From positions 4,037,501-4,101,500 of the forward strand of contig NZ_CP013630.1 in NCBI RefSeq assembly GCF_001664485.1: 64,000 nt of DNA, given 5' to 3'. This document shows positions 36,063 to 45,201 of this stretch, in pieces. The first letter of the stretch is position 1. The number at the start of each line of letters is the position of its first letter. Source of the stretch: Rhizobium sp. N324. Its GTDB lineage: Bacteria > Pseudomonadota > Alphaproteobacteria > Rhizobiales > Rhizobiaceae. Made by a program: the position numbers and the translations under genes. The notes beneath the pieces are model-generated. The model ran no database searches. It was not told the origin of the DNA and saw nothing but the letters and a program-made list of their open reading frames with translations.

Positions 36063-37250
36063 TCAAACCTTGACCCAGGCGCCGTTCTTCTTGGAGGACG
36101 CGACGCACGCTTCGACGAAGGCCACGCCCTTCACGCCGTCATCAACGGTGGGGTAGACCACCGCCTTGTCGACGGCCTTGCCCTTCTTGCGGGCATTGAT
36201 CGCATGCGCGGCTTCCGTGTAAATCGTCGCAAAGGCCTCGAGATAGCCCTCCGGATGTCCCGACGGCACGCGCGTGACGCGGCCGGCGGCCGCGCCCGAA
36301 CCGGCGCCGCCCCGTGTAATCAGCCGCTTCGGCTCGCCGAATGGCGTGTACCAGAGATAGTTCGGATCCTTCTGGGTCCATTCCAGCCCGCCCTTGCTGC
36401 CGTAGACACGCACCATCAGGCCGTTTTCATGGCCGGGCGCCACCTGGCTGCACCAGAGCATGCCCTTAGCCGGCTTCTCCGAGCCCTTCGCCTTGAAGCG
36501 CAGCATCACATGCGCATTGTCATCCAGCCGTCGGCCGGGAACGAAACTGTCGAGATCGGCGGCCAGGCTGTCGAGTTCCAGTCCCGATATGAAGGCGGCG
36601 AGATTATAGGCATGCGTGCCGATATCGCCTGTGGAGCCGCCGACGCCGGATTGGGCCGGATCGGTGCGCCAGGCGGCCTGTTTCTGGCCGGTTTGTTCGA
36701 CCGCCTCGGTCAGCCAGTCCTGCGGATATTCGGCCTGAACGACTCTTATGTCGCCGAGTTCGCCGTTGGCGATCATCTCACGCGCCTGGCGGACCATCGG
36801 ATAACCGGTGTAATTATGCGTGAGCACGAAGAGCGCACCGCTCTCGTCGGCGATCTTCTTCAACTTCTTTGCATCGGCAAGGTTCGACGTCAGCGGCTTG
36901 TCGCAGATGACATGGATGCCGCGCTTCAGGAATTCCTTGGCCGCGTCGTAGTGCACATGGTTCGGCGTGACGATCGCTACCGCTTCTATACCGTTCTTCA
37001 GCTTCGCCTCGCGGATCGCCATTTCACGGTAGCTGGAATAGGTCCGCGATGGATCGAGGCCGAGGTCGCGGCCGGACTGAACCGCCTTGTCAGGCGTCGA
37101 CGACAGCGCGCCGGCGATGAGATCGTATTGATCGTCGATGCGCGCCGCGATCCGGTGCACCGCGCCGATGAACGCGCCGGCGCCGCCGCCCACCATGCCG
37201 AGCCGGATGCGCGGCTCACGGGTCTGTTCGGATGATGCTTCGATTGCCAT
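36063..37250 (-). CDS. Gfo/Idh/MocA-family oxidoreductase
   Basis: This 395-residue protein has an N-terminal Rossmann fold (GMVGGGAGAFIGAVHRIA). It has the family motif CDKPLTSNLADAKKL with the catalytic Lys of the EKP-type motif (here DKP), and the C-terminal substrate domain with GGSTGDIGTHAYNLA. It oxidises a sugar or polyol with NAD(P)+; the exact one is not readable. The start at 37250 follows AGGAGGAATCA. The gene lies just downstream of a sugar isomerase on the same strand, with a repeat between, and the two probably act in one sugar pathway. Confidence 0.9.
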   Translation of the reverse strand: MAIEASSEQTREPRIRLGMVGGGAGAFIGAVHRIAARIDDQYDLIAGALSSTPDKAVQSGRDLGLDPSRTYSSYREMAIREAKLKNGIEAVAIVTPNHVHYDAAKEFLKRGIHVICDKPLTSNLADAKKLKKIADESGALFVLTHNYTGYPMVRQAREMIANGELGDIRVVQAEYPQDWLTEAVEQTGQKQAAWRTDPAQSGVGGSTGDIGTHAYNLAAFISGLELDSLAADLDSFVPGRRLDDNAHVMLRFKAKGSEKPAKGMLWCSQVAPGHENGLMVRVYGSKGGLEWTQKDPNYLWYTPFGEPKRLITRGGAGSGAAAGRVTRVPSGHPEGYLEAFATIYTEAAHAINARKKGKAVDKAVVYPTVDDGVKGVAFVEACVASSKKNGAWVKV

Positions 37251-37286
37251 TGATTCCTCCTGAAATTTAGCCTGGTGCGGATGCGC

Positions 37287-37423
37287 GCCCCTCATCCGGC
37301 TGCCGCCACCTTCTCCCCGCAAGCGGGGCGAAGGGGATATGCCGCAGCGTCTTTTCCGCTCTCAACGTTTGGTCGGGCAAGTCCCCTCTCCCCGTTTACG
37401 GGGAGAGGGTTAGGGTGAGGGGC
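37287..37423. repeat. Dispersed GC-rich inverted repeat (CCCCTCA...TGAGGGG type)
   Basis: Outer arms GCCCCTCA (37287-37294) and TGAGGGGC (37416-37423) enclose two hairpins. These are CCTTCTCCCCGC / GCGGGGCGAAGG near 37309-37334 and a perfect 11-bp stem CCCTCTCCCCG / CGGGGAGAGGG (37384-37409). The same design recurs at 45033-45187. Confidence 0.75.
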
Positions 37424-37441
37424 ACCCACCAGATGCCCTGT

Positions 37442-38497
37442 TTAGGAAAGCCCCAGCATCCGCCGGTTCGCCGCCTGATCGGTGCCGCTGCCGGCGAAAT
37501 CGTCGAAGGCTTTTTCGGTGACGCGGATGATGTGTGCAGCAACGAACTCGGCCCCTTCGCGGGCGCCGTCTTCCGGATGCTTCAGCGCGCATTCCCATTC
37601 GACCACGGCCCAGCCGTCGAAATTATTGGCGGTCATCTTCGAGAACACCGCGCCGAAATCCACCTGACCATCGCCGAGCGAGCGGAAGCGGCCGGCGCGT
37701 TCCACCCAGCCCTGATAGCCGCCATAGACGCCCTGGCGCCCACTCGGATTGAACTCCGCATCCTTGACGTGGAACATCTTGATGCGGTCCTTGTAGATGT
37801 CGATGTTGTCGAGATAATCGAGGCACTGCAGGACATAGTGCGAGGGATCGTAGAGCATGTTGGCGCGCGGATGGTTCTTCACCCGCTCCAGGAACATCTC
37901 GAAGGTGATGCCGTCATGCAGATCTTCACCCGGATGGATCTCGTAGCAGACGTCGATGCCGTTCTCGTCGGCATGGTTGAGAATCGGCGTCCAGCGGCGG
38001 GCAAGTTCGTCGAAGGCTGTTTCGACTAGGCCGGCGGGACGCTGCGGCCAGGGATAGATGAATGGCCAGGCGAGCGCGCCGGAAAAGGTCGCATGCGCCT
38101 TGAGACCAAGGTTCTTCGATGCCGTCAGCGCCATCTTGACCTGCTCGACCGCCCATTCCTGGCGGGCCTTCGGATTGCCGCGCACCTCGGGGGCGGCGAA
38201 CCCGTCGAAGGCTTCGTCATAGGCCGGGTGAACGGCGACGAGCTGACCCTGCAGATGGGTGGAAAGTTCGGTGATCTCGATGCCGTTTTCGCGGGCCTTG
38301 CCGGCGAATTGGTCGCAATAATCCTTGGAGGTCGCAGCCTTCTTCAGATCGATCAACTGACTCGCCCAGGTCGGCACCTGGACACCCTTGTAGCCGATGT
38401 CGGCCGCCCATTTGGTGATCGCGTCCCAAGAATTGAAAGGCGCGGCGTCGCCCGCGAACTGGCCAAGGAAAAGGCCGGGACCCTTGATCGTCTTCAT
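37442..38497 (-). CDS. Sugar phosphate isomerase/epimerase (AP endonuclease-2 fold)
   Basis: This 351-residue protein has the xylose-isomerase-like TIM barrel. It shows GLFLGQFAGDAAPF at the start, ITELSTHLQGQLVAVHPAYD with metal His, CYEIHPGEDLHDG with metal Glu and His, and FHVKDAEFNPSGRQ with His and Asp of the metal site. The family covers IolE/IolI-like dehydratases and sugar epimerases; specificity is open. The start at 38497 has GGGAGGAATC before it. It is adjacent to the Gfo/Idh/MocA dehydrogenase and downstream of an ABC sugar transporter operon, so it probably processes an imported sugar or polyol. Confidence 0.88.
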   Translation of the reverse strand: MKTIKGPGLFLGQFAGDAAPFNSWDAITKWAADIGYKGVQVPTWASQLIDLKKAATSKDYCDQFAGKARENGIEITELSTHLQGQLVAVHPAYDEAFDGFAAPEVRGNPKARQEWAVEQVKMALTASKNLGLKAHATFSGALAWPFIYPWPQRPAGLVETAFDELARRWTPILNHADENGIDVCYEIHPGEDLHDGITFEMFLERVKNHPRANMLYDPSHYVLQCLDYLDNIDIYKDRIKMFHVKDAEFNPSGRQGVYGGYQGWVERAGRFRSLGDGQVDFGAVFSKMTANNFDGWAVVEWECALKHPEDGAREGAEFVAAHIIRVTEKAFDDFAGSGTDQAANRRMLGLS

Positions 38498-38697
38498 GTC
38501 AGATTCCTCCCTGAATATCGACCGTAAACGTTTCTGAAGAGTTGTAGCACGCAATTTGACGGGCGCAAGGCGCCTCCTCGCCCTTACCAGCGTTTTGGCG
38601 CAAGGCCGGGATGCGATGTGGCTGCGAGCTAATCATGATGGGCTTTGGCGGGCAAGAGGTACGTGTAGCATTTTCACCTGCACGCTGTATGGGAGCA

Positions 38698-38730
38698 TAA
38701 AAATGCGCCCATCCTTTCGAATGGGCGCAT
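38698..38730 (-). terminator. Intrinsic terminator of the sugar ABC operon
   Basis: ATGCGCCCAT (38703-38712) pairs with ATGGGCGCAT (38721-38730). On the minus strand the stem is followed by a run of T (complement of the A run at 38699-38703). It lies 17 bp past the binding-protein stop. Confidence 0.88.
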
Positions 38731-38746
38731 GTCGTCAAACGATGGA

Positions 38747-39694
38747 TCAGAACGGAGAATCCGGGAAGTAGAAGTCCTTGGCATTGTCCTTGGTGACGAG
38801 CGTCGCGTCGAGGATATAGCTGCCGTGAACCGGAACCTGATCGTAGAGGGCGGCGGCCGTCAGCTCCATGGCCGTGCCGACCATTGCCGGCGGGTAGAGA
38901 ACGTCGACCGGGATCATCTTATCGCCGTCCATGACCTTCTTGACCATGTCCTTGGAGCCGGCGCCGGCGACAACATACTTGATGTCGGTGCGCTTGGCCT
39001 GCTCGATCGCCTGCAGAACGCCGACAGCCATGTCGTCGTCCTGGCACCAGACGACGTCGATCTTCTGGTACTTGGTCAGGTAGTCCTGCATGACCTTGAA
39101 GGCATCGTCGCGGTTCCAGTTGCCGTACTGGCGGTCGAGAACCTTGACCTTCGAGCCGGCAATGCCCTTGTCGAAGCCGTCCTGGCGCTGCTGGTCGATC
39201 GGAATCGGCAGACCGCGGATGATCACGACTTCGGCGTCCGGCGTGGTGTCCTTGATGTACTTGCCGGCGACTTCGCCGAGAGCCGGGTTGTTGCCGGCGA
39301 CATAGAGGTCGCGCACGGAATTGTCGTTGCTCGATGGCGCGCGGTCGACGAGAGCGACGAACTTGCCCTTGCCCTTGACCTCCTTGATGGCGTTGACGAG
39401 CGGATCCGGATCCGACGGCAGGATGACCAGCGCGTCGATGCCCTGCGTGTCGAGATCCTGCACGGCATTTGCCTGGCTGGCGGCATCCGGCGAGGTCTTG
39501 ACGATGACGTTGAGACCGGGATGTTCGGCCATCAGCAGCTTGGCGACGCGTTCGGCATGGAAGACCACACCCGACGTCCAGCCGTGGTCGGCGGCCGGAA
39601 TGGACACGCCGATCGTGAATTTCTTATCCTGGGCGTGAGCGGCGCCGGCGAATGTCACCGCCGCAACCGCCAGGCCCAACATCAATTTACGCAT
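38747..39694 (-). CDS. Sugar ABC transporter substrate-binding protein (RbsB-like)
   Basis: This 315-residue periplasmic protein has a signal peptide ending AGAAHA/QD. It has the CUT2 binding-protein motifs KFTIGVSIPAADHGWTSGV, DTQGIDALVILPSDPDPLV and WCQDDDMAVGVLQAIEQA. It is last in the order ATPase, permease, binding protein. The start at 39694 is preceded by GGGAGG. Family members bind pentoses, hexoses or polyols; which one is not evident. A terminator follows the stop, so the downstream isomerase is separately transcribed. Confidence 0.93.
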   Translation of the reverse strand: MRKLMLGLAVAAVTFAGAAHAQDKKFTIGVSIPAADHGWTSGVVFHAERVAKLLMAEHPGLNVIVKTSPDAASQANAVQDLDTQGIDALVILPSDPDPLVNAIKEVKGKGKFVALVDRAPSSNDNSVRDLYVAGNNPALGEVAGKYIKDTTPDAEVVIIRGLPIPIDQQRQDGFDKGIAGSKVKVLDRQYGNWNRDDAFKVMQDYLTKYQKIDVVWCQDDDMAVGVLQAIEQAKRTDIKYVVAGAGSKDMVKKVMDGDKMIPVDVLYPPAMVGTAMELTAAALYDQVPVHGSYILDATLVTKDNAKDFYFPDSPF

Positions 39695-39807
39695 GCTGTT
39701 TCCTCCCAATATTCAGGGACTTTTCCATATCGGGACCGGACGCCCTGTAAGCCCGATCAATTTCAAGCCCGATTAATTTCAAGCCGGGTCAAAAGCGGCC
39801 GGTCACT

Positions 39808-40812
39808 TCATGATTTGCGCACCAGCGAGCGCTGCACGAACATGGCGATGATGATGATCGCACCCTGGATGGCGCCGATCAGATACTCGCTGATGAAATT
39901 CGAAAGCAGCATGATGTTGCCGACGAGCTCGAGAATGAAGGCGCCGCAGATCGTGCCCCAGACCCTGCCGGCGCCGCCCTTCAGCGCCGTGCCACCAACG
40001 ACGACCGCCGTGATCGCCTGCAACTCCCACAGGATGCCTGTCGTCGCCGAAGTCGAGCCGAGACGGGGAACATAGAGCAGCACGGCAATGGCGACGCACA
40101 GGCCCTGGATTACGAAGGCGATCGTCCGCACGCGATTGACCGCGATGCCGGAATAGCGGGCGACGTCGCTGTTTGATCCGACGGCGACGACGTGGCGCCC
40201 GTAGCGAGTGCGGTAGAGGATGAAGGCCGCAACCGCCGTCACCGCGAGAATCACCGCAATCGGCACCGGCACGCCGGCGATATTGCCGAAATAAGCCGGA
40301 CGATAGAGCGTCTGGATATCGGCCGAGCGCAGCGTGATCGCGCCGCCCTGCGATAGCCATGTCGTCAGGCCGCGATAGATGCCCATCGTGCCGAGCGTGG
40401 CGATGAAGGGTTCGATCTTGCCCACCGTGGTGATCAGGCCATTCGCCAGGCCGCAAAGCGAGCCGGCGACCATGGTGAAGACGACGGCAACCGTCAGCAT
40501 CAGCGCCGGGTTCTCGATGGCGCCCGAATTCATCAGCAGGATCATCAGGCTGGCGACGAAGGCCACCATCGAGCCCACCGACAGGTCGAGATCGCCGGCC
40601 GAGATCACGAAGGTCGCGCCGACCGCGATAATGGCGATGAAGGCGCTGCGCGTCGCGACATTGGCAAGGTTGGTGATGCCGATGAAATTGGGATTGACCA
40701 GGGCTCCGACGATCAGAAGCAGCGCCAGGGCGACGAAAGGCGCGACCGCGCGCAGATCGACATCCCGCCAGGACCGGCGCCGGATTTCCCTGGTCTCCTC
40801 GTTGACACTCAT
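39808..40812 (-). CDS. Sugar ABC transporter permease (RbsC-like)
   Basis: This 334-residue inner-membrane protein has eight or more helices. It has the CUT2 permease signatures FVISAGDLDLSVGSMVAF, GLANGLITTVGKIEPFIATLGTM and LQAITAVVVGGTALKGGAGRVW. The ATG at 40812 has GGGAGG 12 nt upstream; a TTG 12 bp earlier would leave no spacing. It works with the RbsA-like ATPase encoded 59 bp upstream and the binding protein 113 bp downstream. Confidence 0.94.
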   Translation of the reverse strand: MSVNEETREIRRRSWRDVDLRAVAPFVALALLLIVGALVNPNFIGITNLANVATRSAFIAIIAVGATFVISAGDLDLSVGSMVAFVASLMILLMNSGAIENPALMLTVAVVFTMVAGSLCGLANGLITTVGKIEPFIATLGTMGIYRGLTTWLSQGGAITLRSADIQTLYRPAYFGNIAGVPVPIAVILAVTAVAAFILYRTRYGRHVVAVGSNSDVARYSGIAVNRVRTIAFVIQGLCVAIAVLLYVPRLGSTSATTGILWELQAITAVVVGGTALKGGAGRVWGTICGAFILELVGNIMLLSNFISEYLIGAIQGAIIIIAMFVQRSLVRKS

Positions 40813-40871
40813 TTCCAAAACCAACCTCCCGCCCCATCTTTTTTGGGCATCTTATCTGTTCGCTTCGGCCC

Positions 40872-42398
40872 TCAGGCCGCCGCCTTCTTCTTCAGCCCGG
40901 CGGCGTAACGCATGATCTCCTGCTCGGAGATCTCATCCCCTTCGAGCACGCCGACGATATGGCCTTCGCGCATCACCACGACCCGCGTGCAGAGACCGAT
41001 GACCTCCGGCATCTCCGAGGAGACGACAATGATCGACCGGCCGTCGCGGGCGAGCGCCGAGATGAAATGATAGATCTGTTGCTTGGTGCCGACATCGATG
41101 CCGCGCGTCGGCTCGTCGATGATGATGATGTCCGGCTCGGTCTCCATCACCTTGGCGAGCAACAGCTTCTGCTGGTTTCCGCCCGACATCCGGCCGGCGA
41201 CGATGTTGCCGTCGCGAACCCGGATGTCGAACCGGCGCTTGGCCTTTGTCATGGCGGCCGCCTCGCTGCCGGGGCTGAGATAGCCTCGGCGAGAATGCCT
41301 TCCAAGCGACTGCAGCGTCAGATTGGTGATCATGCCCGAGCGCAGCAGCAGCCCCTTCGATTTGCGGTCTTTGGTCATATAGGCAAGCCCGCAGCGATTG
41401 GCGGCATGCACGTCGCCGGGAGGAACAGTTTCCCCCTTGATCACAACCTCACCCTCGAGACGCGTCCGCAACCCGGCAATCGCCTCCATCAGCTCGGTGC
41501 GGCCGGAGCCGATCATGCCTGAGAAACCGATGATCTCACCCTTGCGCACCTCGAAGCTCGCATCCCTCACATAGCCCGTCGACACCGAGGCGACGCGGAG
41601 CACGACCTCCTCGTCGACATCGGGCTCGACCTTGGCGGGATAGAGACTGGACAGTTCGCGGCCGACCATCAGCTGGGCGATCGATTCCCCATCGAGAATG
41701 GACGTCGGCGAGGTCTTGATCCACTGGCCGTCGCGCAGCACCGTCACCCGATCGGTCAGTTCCATCACTTCGTCGAGCTTGTGCGAGACGAAGACGAAGC
41801 TGGTGCCCTGATCGCGCAGCTTGCGAACCTGCCTGAAGAGCATATTGGTCTCTTCCCGCGACAAGACCGCGGTCGGCTCGTCCATGAATACCACCCGCGC
41901 GTCGCGGCTGATCGCCTTGGCGATTTCGACCATCTGTTTGTCGGCGATGGAAAGCGTGCTGATCAGCGCATTCTCATCGACATGCGAACCGAGCACGTCG
42001 AGAACCTTGCGGGTCTCCGAGCGCATATATTTGCGGTCGAGCACGCCGAAGCGCGTGACTTCGCGCCCGAGGAAGAGGCTCTCGGTCACCGTCAGATGTT
42101 CGGCAAGGTTGAATTCCTGGTGAATGATGACGATGCCGAGCGCCTCGGCAGCACCGTTGGGCGGCAGGACGACAGGCTGGCCGTCGAGTAGGATCTCGCC
42201 GGAAGTCGGCTGCTCGAAGCCGGACAATATCTTGACGAGCGTGGATTTGCCGGCGCCATTTTCCCCCATCAGCGCATGGATTTCGCCGGCACGGAGATCG
42301 AAGTTCACACTGAAGAGGACCTGCACCCCACTGAAGGATTTGCATATGCGCCTTGCGGACAGCACCACGGGTGCAGTGTCGGTAGCCTCCACGGTCAT
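40872..42398 (-). CDS. Sugar ABC transporter ATP-binding protein (RbsA/MglA-like)
   Basis: This 508-residue protein has two fused ABC domains. The first has Walker A GENGAGKST and the LSIADKQMVEIAKA signature; the second has the weaker FSGMIGSGRTELMEAI loop and SGGNQQKLLLAKVME. Such dual ATPases drive CUT2 monosaccharide importers. It is the first gene of the operon, and two LacI-type operator palindromes sit 40-76 bp upstream of its ATG, overlapping where its promoter must be. Confidence 0.95.
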   Translation of the reverse strand: MTVEATDTAPVVLSARRICKSFSGVQVLFSVNFDLRAGEIHALMGENGAGKSTLVKILSGFEQPTSGEILLDGQPVVLPPNGAAEALGIVIIHQEFNLAEHLTVTESLFLGREVTRFGVLDRKYMRSETRKVLDVLGSHVDENALISTLSIADKQMVEIAKAISRDARVVFMDEPTAVLSREETNMLFRQVRKLRDQGTSFVFVSHKLDEVMELTDRVTVLRDGQWIKTSPTSILDGESIAQLMVGRELSSLYPAKVEPDVDEEVVLRVASVSTGYVRDASFEVRKGEIIGFSGMIGSGRTELMEAIAGLRTRLEGEVVIKGETVPPGDVHAANRCGLAYMTKDRKSKGLLLRSGMITNLTLQSLGRHSRRGYLSPGSEAAAMTKAKRRFDIRVRDGNIVAGRMSGGNQQKLLLAKVMETEPDIIIIDEPTRGIDVGTKQQIYHFISALARDGRSIIVVSSEMPEVIGLCTRVVVMREGHIVGVLEGDEISEQEIMRYAAGLKKKAAA

Positions 42399-42437
42399 CA
42401 GATCCTCCCCAAGCGGTTCTCCGTCCGCTGAACACTT

Positions 42438-42453
42438 ATGTAAACCTTTACAT
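42438..42453. promoter_or_regulatory. LacI-type operator 1
   Basis: ATGTAAACCTTTACAT is an almost perfect 16-bp palindrome of the LacI/RbsR operator type. It lies 40 bp before the ABC operon and upstream of the divergent LacI gene. Confidence 0.8.
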
Positions 42454-42458
42454 ACATC

Positions 42459-42474
42459 GTGTAAAGGTTTACAT
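42459..42474. promoter_or_regulatory. LacI-type operator 2
   Basis: GTGTAAAGGTTTACAT is a second copy, inverted in its central two bases, centred 21 bp from operator 1. That is two turns of the helix, so two dimers would sit on the same face of the DNA. Confidence 0.78.
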
Positions 42475-42566
42475 CGTTGATTTACACAGATCAGTTGAAG
42501 CCCGCCTTTGACCTCTCGACAAGTCTGTGTAGTGTCGCGGCGAAGACAGCCCCAAGGCAGAACTCA

Positions 42567-43598
42567 GTGTCGAATTCCACGCCCGCTACAATCGAAGACG
42601 TCGCCCGGATCGCCGAGGTCTCCATCGCGACGGTGTCCCGGGCGATTCACATGCCGGAGAAGGTCGCCAACTCCACCCGGCTCAAGGTCAACCAGGCGAT
42701 CGCCATCACCGGTTACACCACCAATGCCATGGCGCGCAGCCTGAGGCTCGGCCGCTCTAACATGATCCTCGTCGTCGCGCCCGATATCGGCGACCCCAAT
42801 TTCTCCAACATTCTCGTCGGGCTGGAAAACGAGGCGCGCGCGCATGGCTACGGCATCCTGATCGGCCATACGCAGAACGACGCCCAGCGCGGCCTCGAAT
42901 ATCTGAAATTCCTGAATTCCAACCAGGCGGCCGGGTTGATCCTGTTCACCGGCATCCTGCCCTTCGGGCACCAGACGATGACGGCGCGGCTGCCGCCGAG
43001 TGTCGGCGTTTTCGAGCCGGTCTTCAATGGCGGTATTCCCTATGTCGGCGTTGACGATACCGAGGGCGCCAGGAAGGCGGTGGACCTGCTGCTGGCCGAA
43101 GGGCATCGCAAGATCGCCTTCATCGGCGATTCGCGCACCCGGCTTGCCTATACCAGACGCCGCATGGGTTATGATGCCGGCCTCGATGCTGCCGGCGTCC
43201 CGCCCGATTTGAGAATCGTGCTCGAAGGCGACGGCACGATCGAAAGCGGCCGGCATGCTGTGGAGCAGCTTTTCATGCGGGATACGCTTCCCACAGCCTT
43301 CATGTGCGTCAACGATCAGACGGCGATCGGCGTCATGGTCGGCCTCGGCGCGCGAGGTTATGACATTCCAAGGGATTTCTCGGTGACCGGTTTCGACGAC
43401 GTGCCGCAGGCAGTCTTCATATCCCCGCCGCTGACGACGATCCGCCAGCCGCGAACGGCAATCGGCAAACAGGCGATGGCGCTGCTGCTGGAGCTCCTGT
43501 CCGATGGCCGGCCGACCGAAACCGAGATCCTGCTGAGGCCGGATCTGGTGGTTCGAAACTCCGTCTCCGCACCGTCGCGCGCCTGGTCGAAGCGCTGA
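42567..43598 (+). CDS. LacI-family regulator divergent from the sugar ABC operon (GTG start)
   Basis: This 343-residue protein has the LacI HTH (TIEDVARIAEVSIATVSRAI) and hinge (AITGYTTNAMARSLRLGRSN). Its ligand domain includes MILVVAPDIGDPNFSNIL and VTGFDDVPQAVFISPPLTTIRQP. I chose the GTG at 42567 because AAGG lies 9 nt before it and the HTH follows about ten residues later. The longer ORF from 42477 begins next to the operator. Two palindromes between it and the ABC operon are the likely targets, giving sugar-dependent repression of both. Confidence 0.9.
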   Translation: MSNSTPATIEDVARIAEVSIATVSRAIHMPEKVANSTRLKVNQAIAITGYTTNAMARSLRLGRSNMILVVAPDIGDPNFSNILVGLENEARAHGYGILIGHTQNDAQRGLEYLKFLNSNQAAGLILFTGILPFGHQTMTARLPPSVGVFEPVFNGGIPYVGVDDTEGARKAVDLLLAEGHRKIAFIGDSRTRLAYTRRRMGYDAGLDAAGVPPDLRIVLEGDGTIESGRHAVEQLFMRDTLPTAFMCVNDQTAIGVMVGLGARGYDIPRDFSVTGFDDVPQAVFISPPLTTIRQPRTAIGKQAMALLLELLSDGRPTETEILLRPDLVVRNSVSAPSRAWSKR

Positions 43599-43640
43599 GC
43601 CGATAGAGGCTGAGGACTTCCACCCCGGTCGGAAAGAGTT

Positions 43641-43667
43641 ACGCCGGCGGCCGATGGCCGCCGGCGT
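43641..43667. terminator. Strong hairpin between convergent LacI and xylA genes
   Basis: ACGCCGGCGGCC (43641-43652) pairs perfectly with GGCCGCCGGCGT (43656-43667) around a 3-nt loop. It lies between two gene ends, with only a weak T-rich tail on the plus strand. Confidence 0.65.
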
Positions 43668-43673
43668 ATTTGA

Positions 43674-44984
43674 TCAGACGTAACGGTTGACGACGTTTTC
43701 GAGCAGTTCCTGCTTGCCGGATCTCGGCTGCGGGTTGACGTCCTTGGTCTCGACCCAACTGGTGATCTCATCCAGCGAATACTCTCCGCGGAACAGCTTC
43801 TGCGCCTCGGCGGATTCCCAGCCGGCATAACGATCGGCGAGCGGCTGCGACAGGGCCTTGTCCTCGATCATCCTGGCAGCGGCCTTCAGGCCGCGGGCGC
43901 AGCAATCCATGCCGCCGATATGGCCGATCAGTAGATCCGCCGGGTCGAGAGACTGGCGGCGCAGCTTCGAGTCGAAGTTGGTGCCGCCGGTCTTGAAGCC
44001 GCCGCCTGCCAGAACGTGATAATAGGCGAGCGCCATTTCCGGAACATTGTTCGGGAACTGGTCGGTATCCCAGCCGGACTGGTAGTCGTTGCGGTTCATG
44101 TCGATCGAGCCGAAAATGCCGAGCGCATTGGCAAGCGCCAGCTCATGCTCGAAGGAGTGGCCGGCCAGGATCGCGTGGCCCTGCTCGATATTGAGCTTCA
44201 CCTCGTTTTCAAGTCCGTGCTTCTTGAGGAAGCCGTAAACGGTCGCGACGTCGTAGTCGTACTGGTGCTTGGTCGGCTCCTGCGGCTTCGGCTCGATCAG
44301 GATCGTGCCCTTGTAGCCGATCTTGTGCTTGTATTCGACGACGAGGTTGAGGAAGCGGCCGAGCTGGTCGAGCTCACGGCCGATATCGGTGTTGAGCAGC
44401 GTCTCATAACCTTCGCGGCCGCCCCAGAGCACGTAGTTTTCGCCGCCGAGCTTCTGCGTGGCGTCGATGCAGGTCTTCACCGTCGCGGCGGCGAAAGCAA
44501 AGACATCGGGATCCGGGTTGGTCGCCGCACCCGACATATAGCGCCTGTTGGAGAAGAGGTTTGCCGTGCCCCAGAGCAGCTTGGTGCCGGTGGCGGCCTG
44601 CTTCTCGGCGAAGTAGTCGACGATCTCGTTGAGGTTTTTGGTGTTCTCGGCGAAATTTTTGCCCTCCGGACGCACGTCGGCGTCGTGGAAGCAGTAGTAA
44701 GGCGCGCCGAGCAGCGAGAAGAATTCGAAGGCGACGTCGGCCTTGAGCTTGGCGGCCTTCATCGTGTCCTCGAACCAGGGGCGCAGGAACGTCTGGCCGC
44801 CGAAGGGGTCGCCGCCCGGCCAGGTGAAAGTGTGCCAATAGGCCACCGCAAAGCGCAGATGGTCTTCCATGCGCTTGCCCATGACGATTTCATCAGGCTG
44901 GTAGTAGCGGAAGGCCAGCGGATTGGTGCTGTCGGGGCCTTCGTATTTTACTTTCTGGATATCGCCGAAAAATCCGGTGCTCAT
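43674..44984 (-). CDS. xylA: Xylose isomerase
   Basis: This 436-residue protein has the length and motifs of class-II xylose isomerase: [12 protein letters not shown] with catalytic His and Asp, [16 protein letters not shown], the metal-binding Glu in [17 protein letters not shown] and the [17 protein letters not shown] region. It converts D-xylose to D-xylulose in the cytoplasm. It is followed by xylB on the same strand but in reverse order: xylB lies upstream, separated by a repeat-rich 217-bp gap, so both may have their own promoter. Confidence 0.97.
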   Translation of the reverse strand: MSTGFFGDIQKVKYEGPDSTNPLAFRYYQPDEIVMGKRMEDHLRFAVAYWHTFTWPGGDPFGGQTFLRPWFEDTMKAAKLKADVAFEFFSLLGAPYYCFHDADVRPEGKNFAENTKNLNEIVDYFAEKQAATGTKLLWGTANLFSNRRYMSGAATNPDPDVFAFAAATVKTCIDATQKLGGENYVLWGGREGYETLLNTDIGRELDQLGRFLNLVVEYKHKIGYKGTILIEPKPQEPTKHQYDYDVATVYGFLKKHGLENEVKLNIEQGHAILAGHSFEHELALANALGIFGSIDMNRNDYQSGWDTDQFPNNVPEMALAYYHVLAGGGFKTGGTNFDSKLRRQSLDPADLLIGHIGGMDCCARGLKAAARMIEDKALSQPLADRYAGWESAEAQKLFRGEYSLDEITSWVETKDVNPQPRSGKQELLENVVNRYV

Positions 44985-45032
44985 GTTGGTCTCCTTGGGG
45001 TTCGTAATTCAGTCTTATCGTTTGTGCCATCC

Positions 45033-45187
45033 GGCCCCCTCATCCGACCTTTCGGGCCACCTTCTCCCCCAGGGGAGAAGGGAACTGAGGCGCCGCCGCG
45101 AATCTCTTCTCCCCAGCGGGGGTCCGAAGGACGGGTCGAGACGCGTGGCTCGACCCCGGTCAGTGCCGGCAGGCGGATGAGGGGGCC
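45033..45187. repeat. Dispersed GC-rich inverted repeat between xylB and xylA
   Basis: Perfect 14-bp arms GGCCCCCTCATCCG (45033-45046) and CGGATGAGGGGGCC (45174-45187) enclose CTTCTCCCC / GGGGAGAAG (45061-45080). It shares its CCCCTCATCCG...CCACCTTCTCCCC design with the element at 37287. Confidence 0.75.
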
Positions 45188-45201
45188 GCCGGCTCCAGTT
45201 C

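Noticed and set aside
38729..40075. 448-aa plus-strand ORF across the sugar binding-protein and permease genes
   Set aside because: It runs through a terminator and the antisense of two real genes; composition is atypical.
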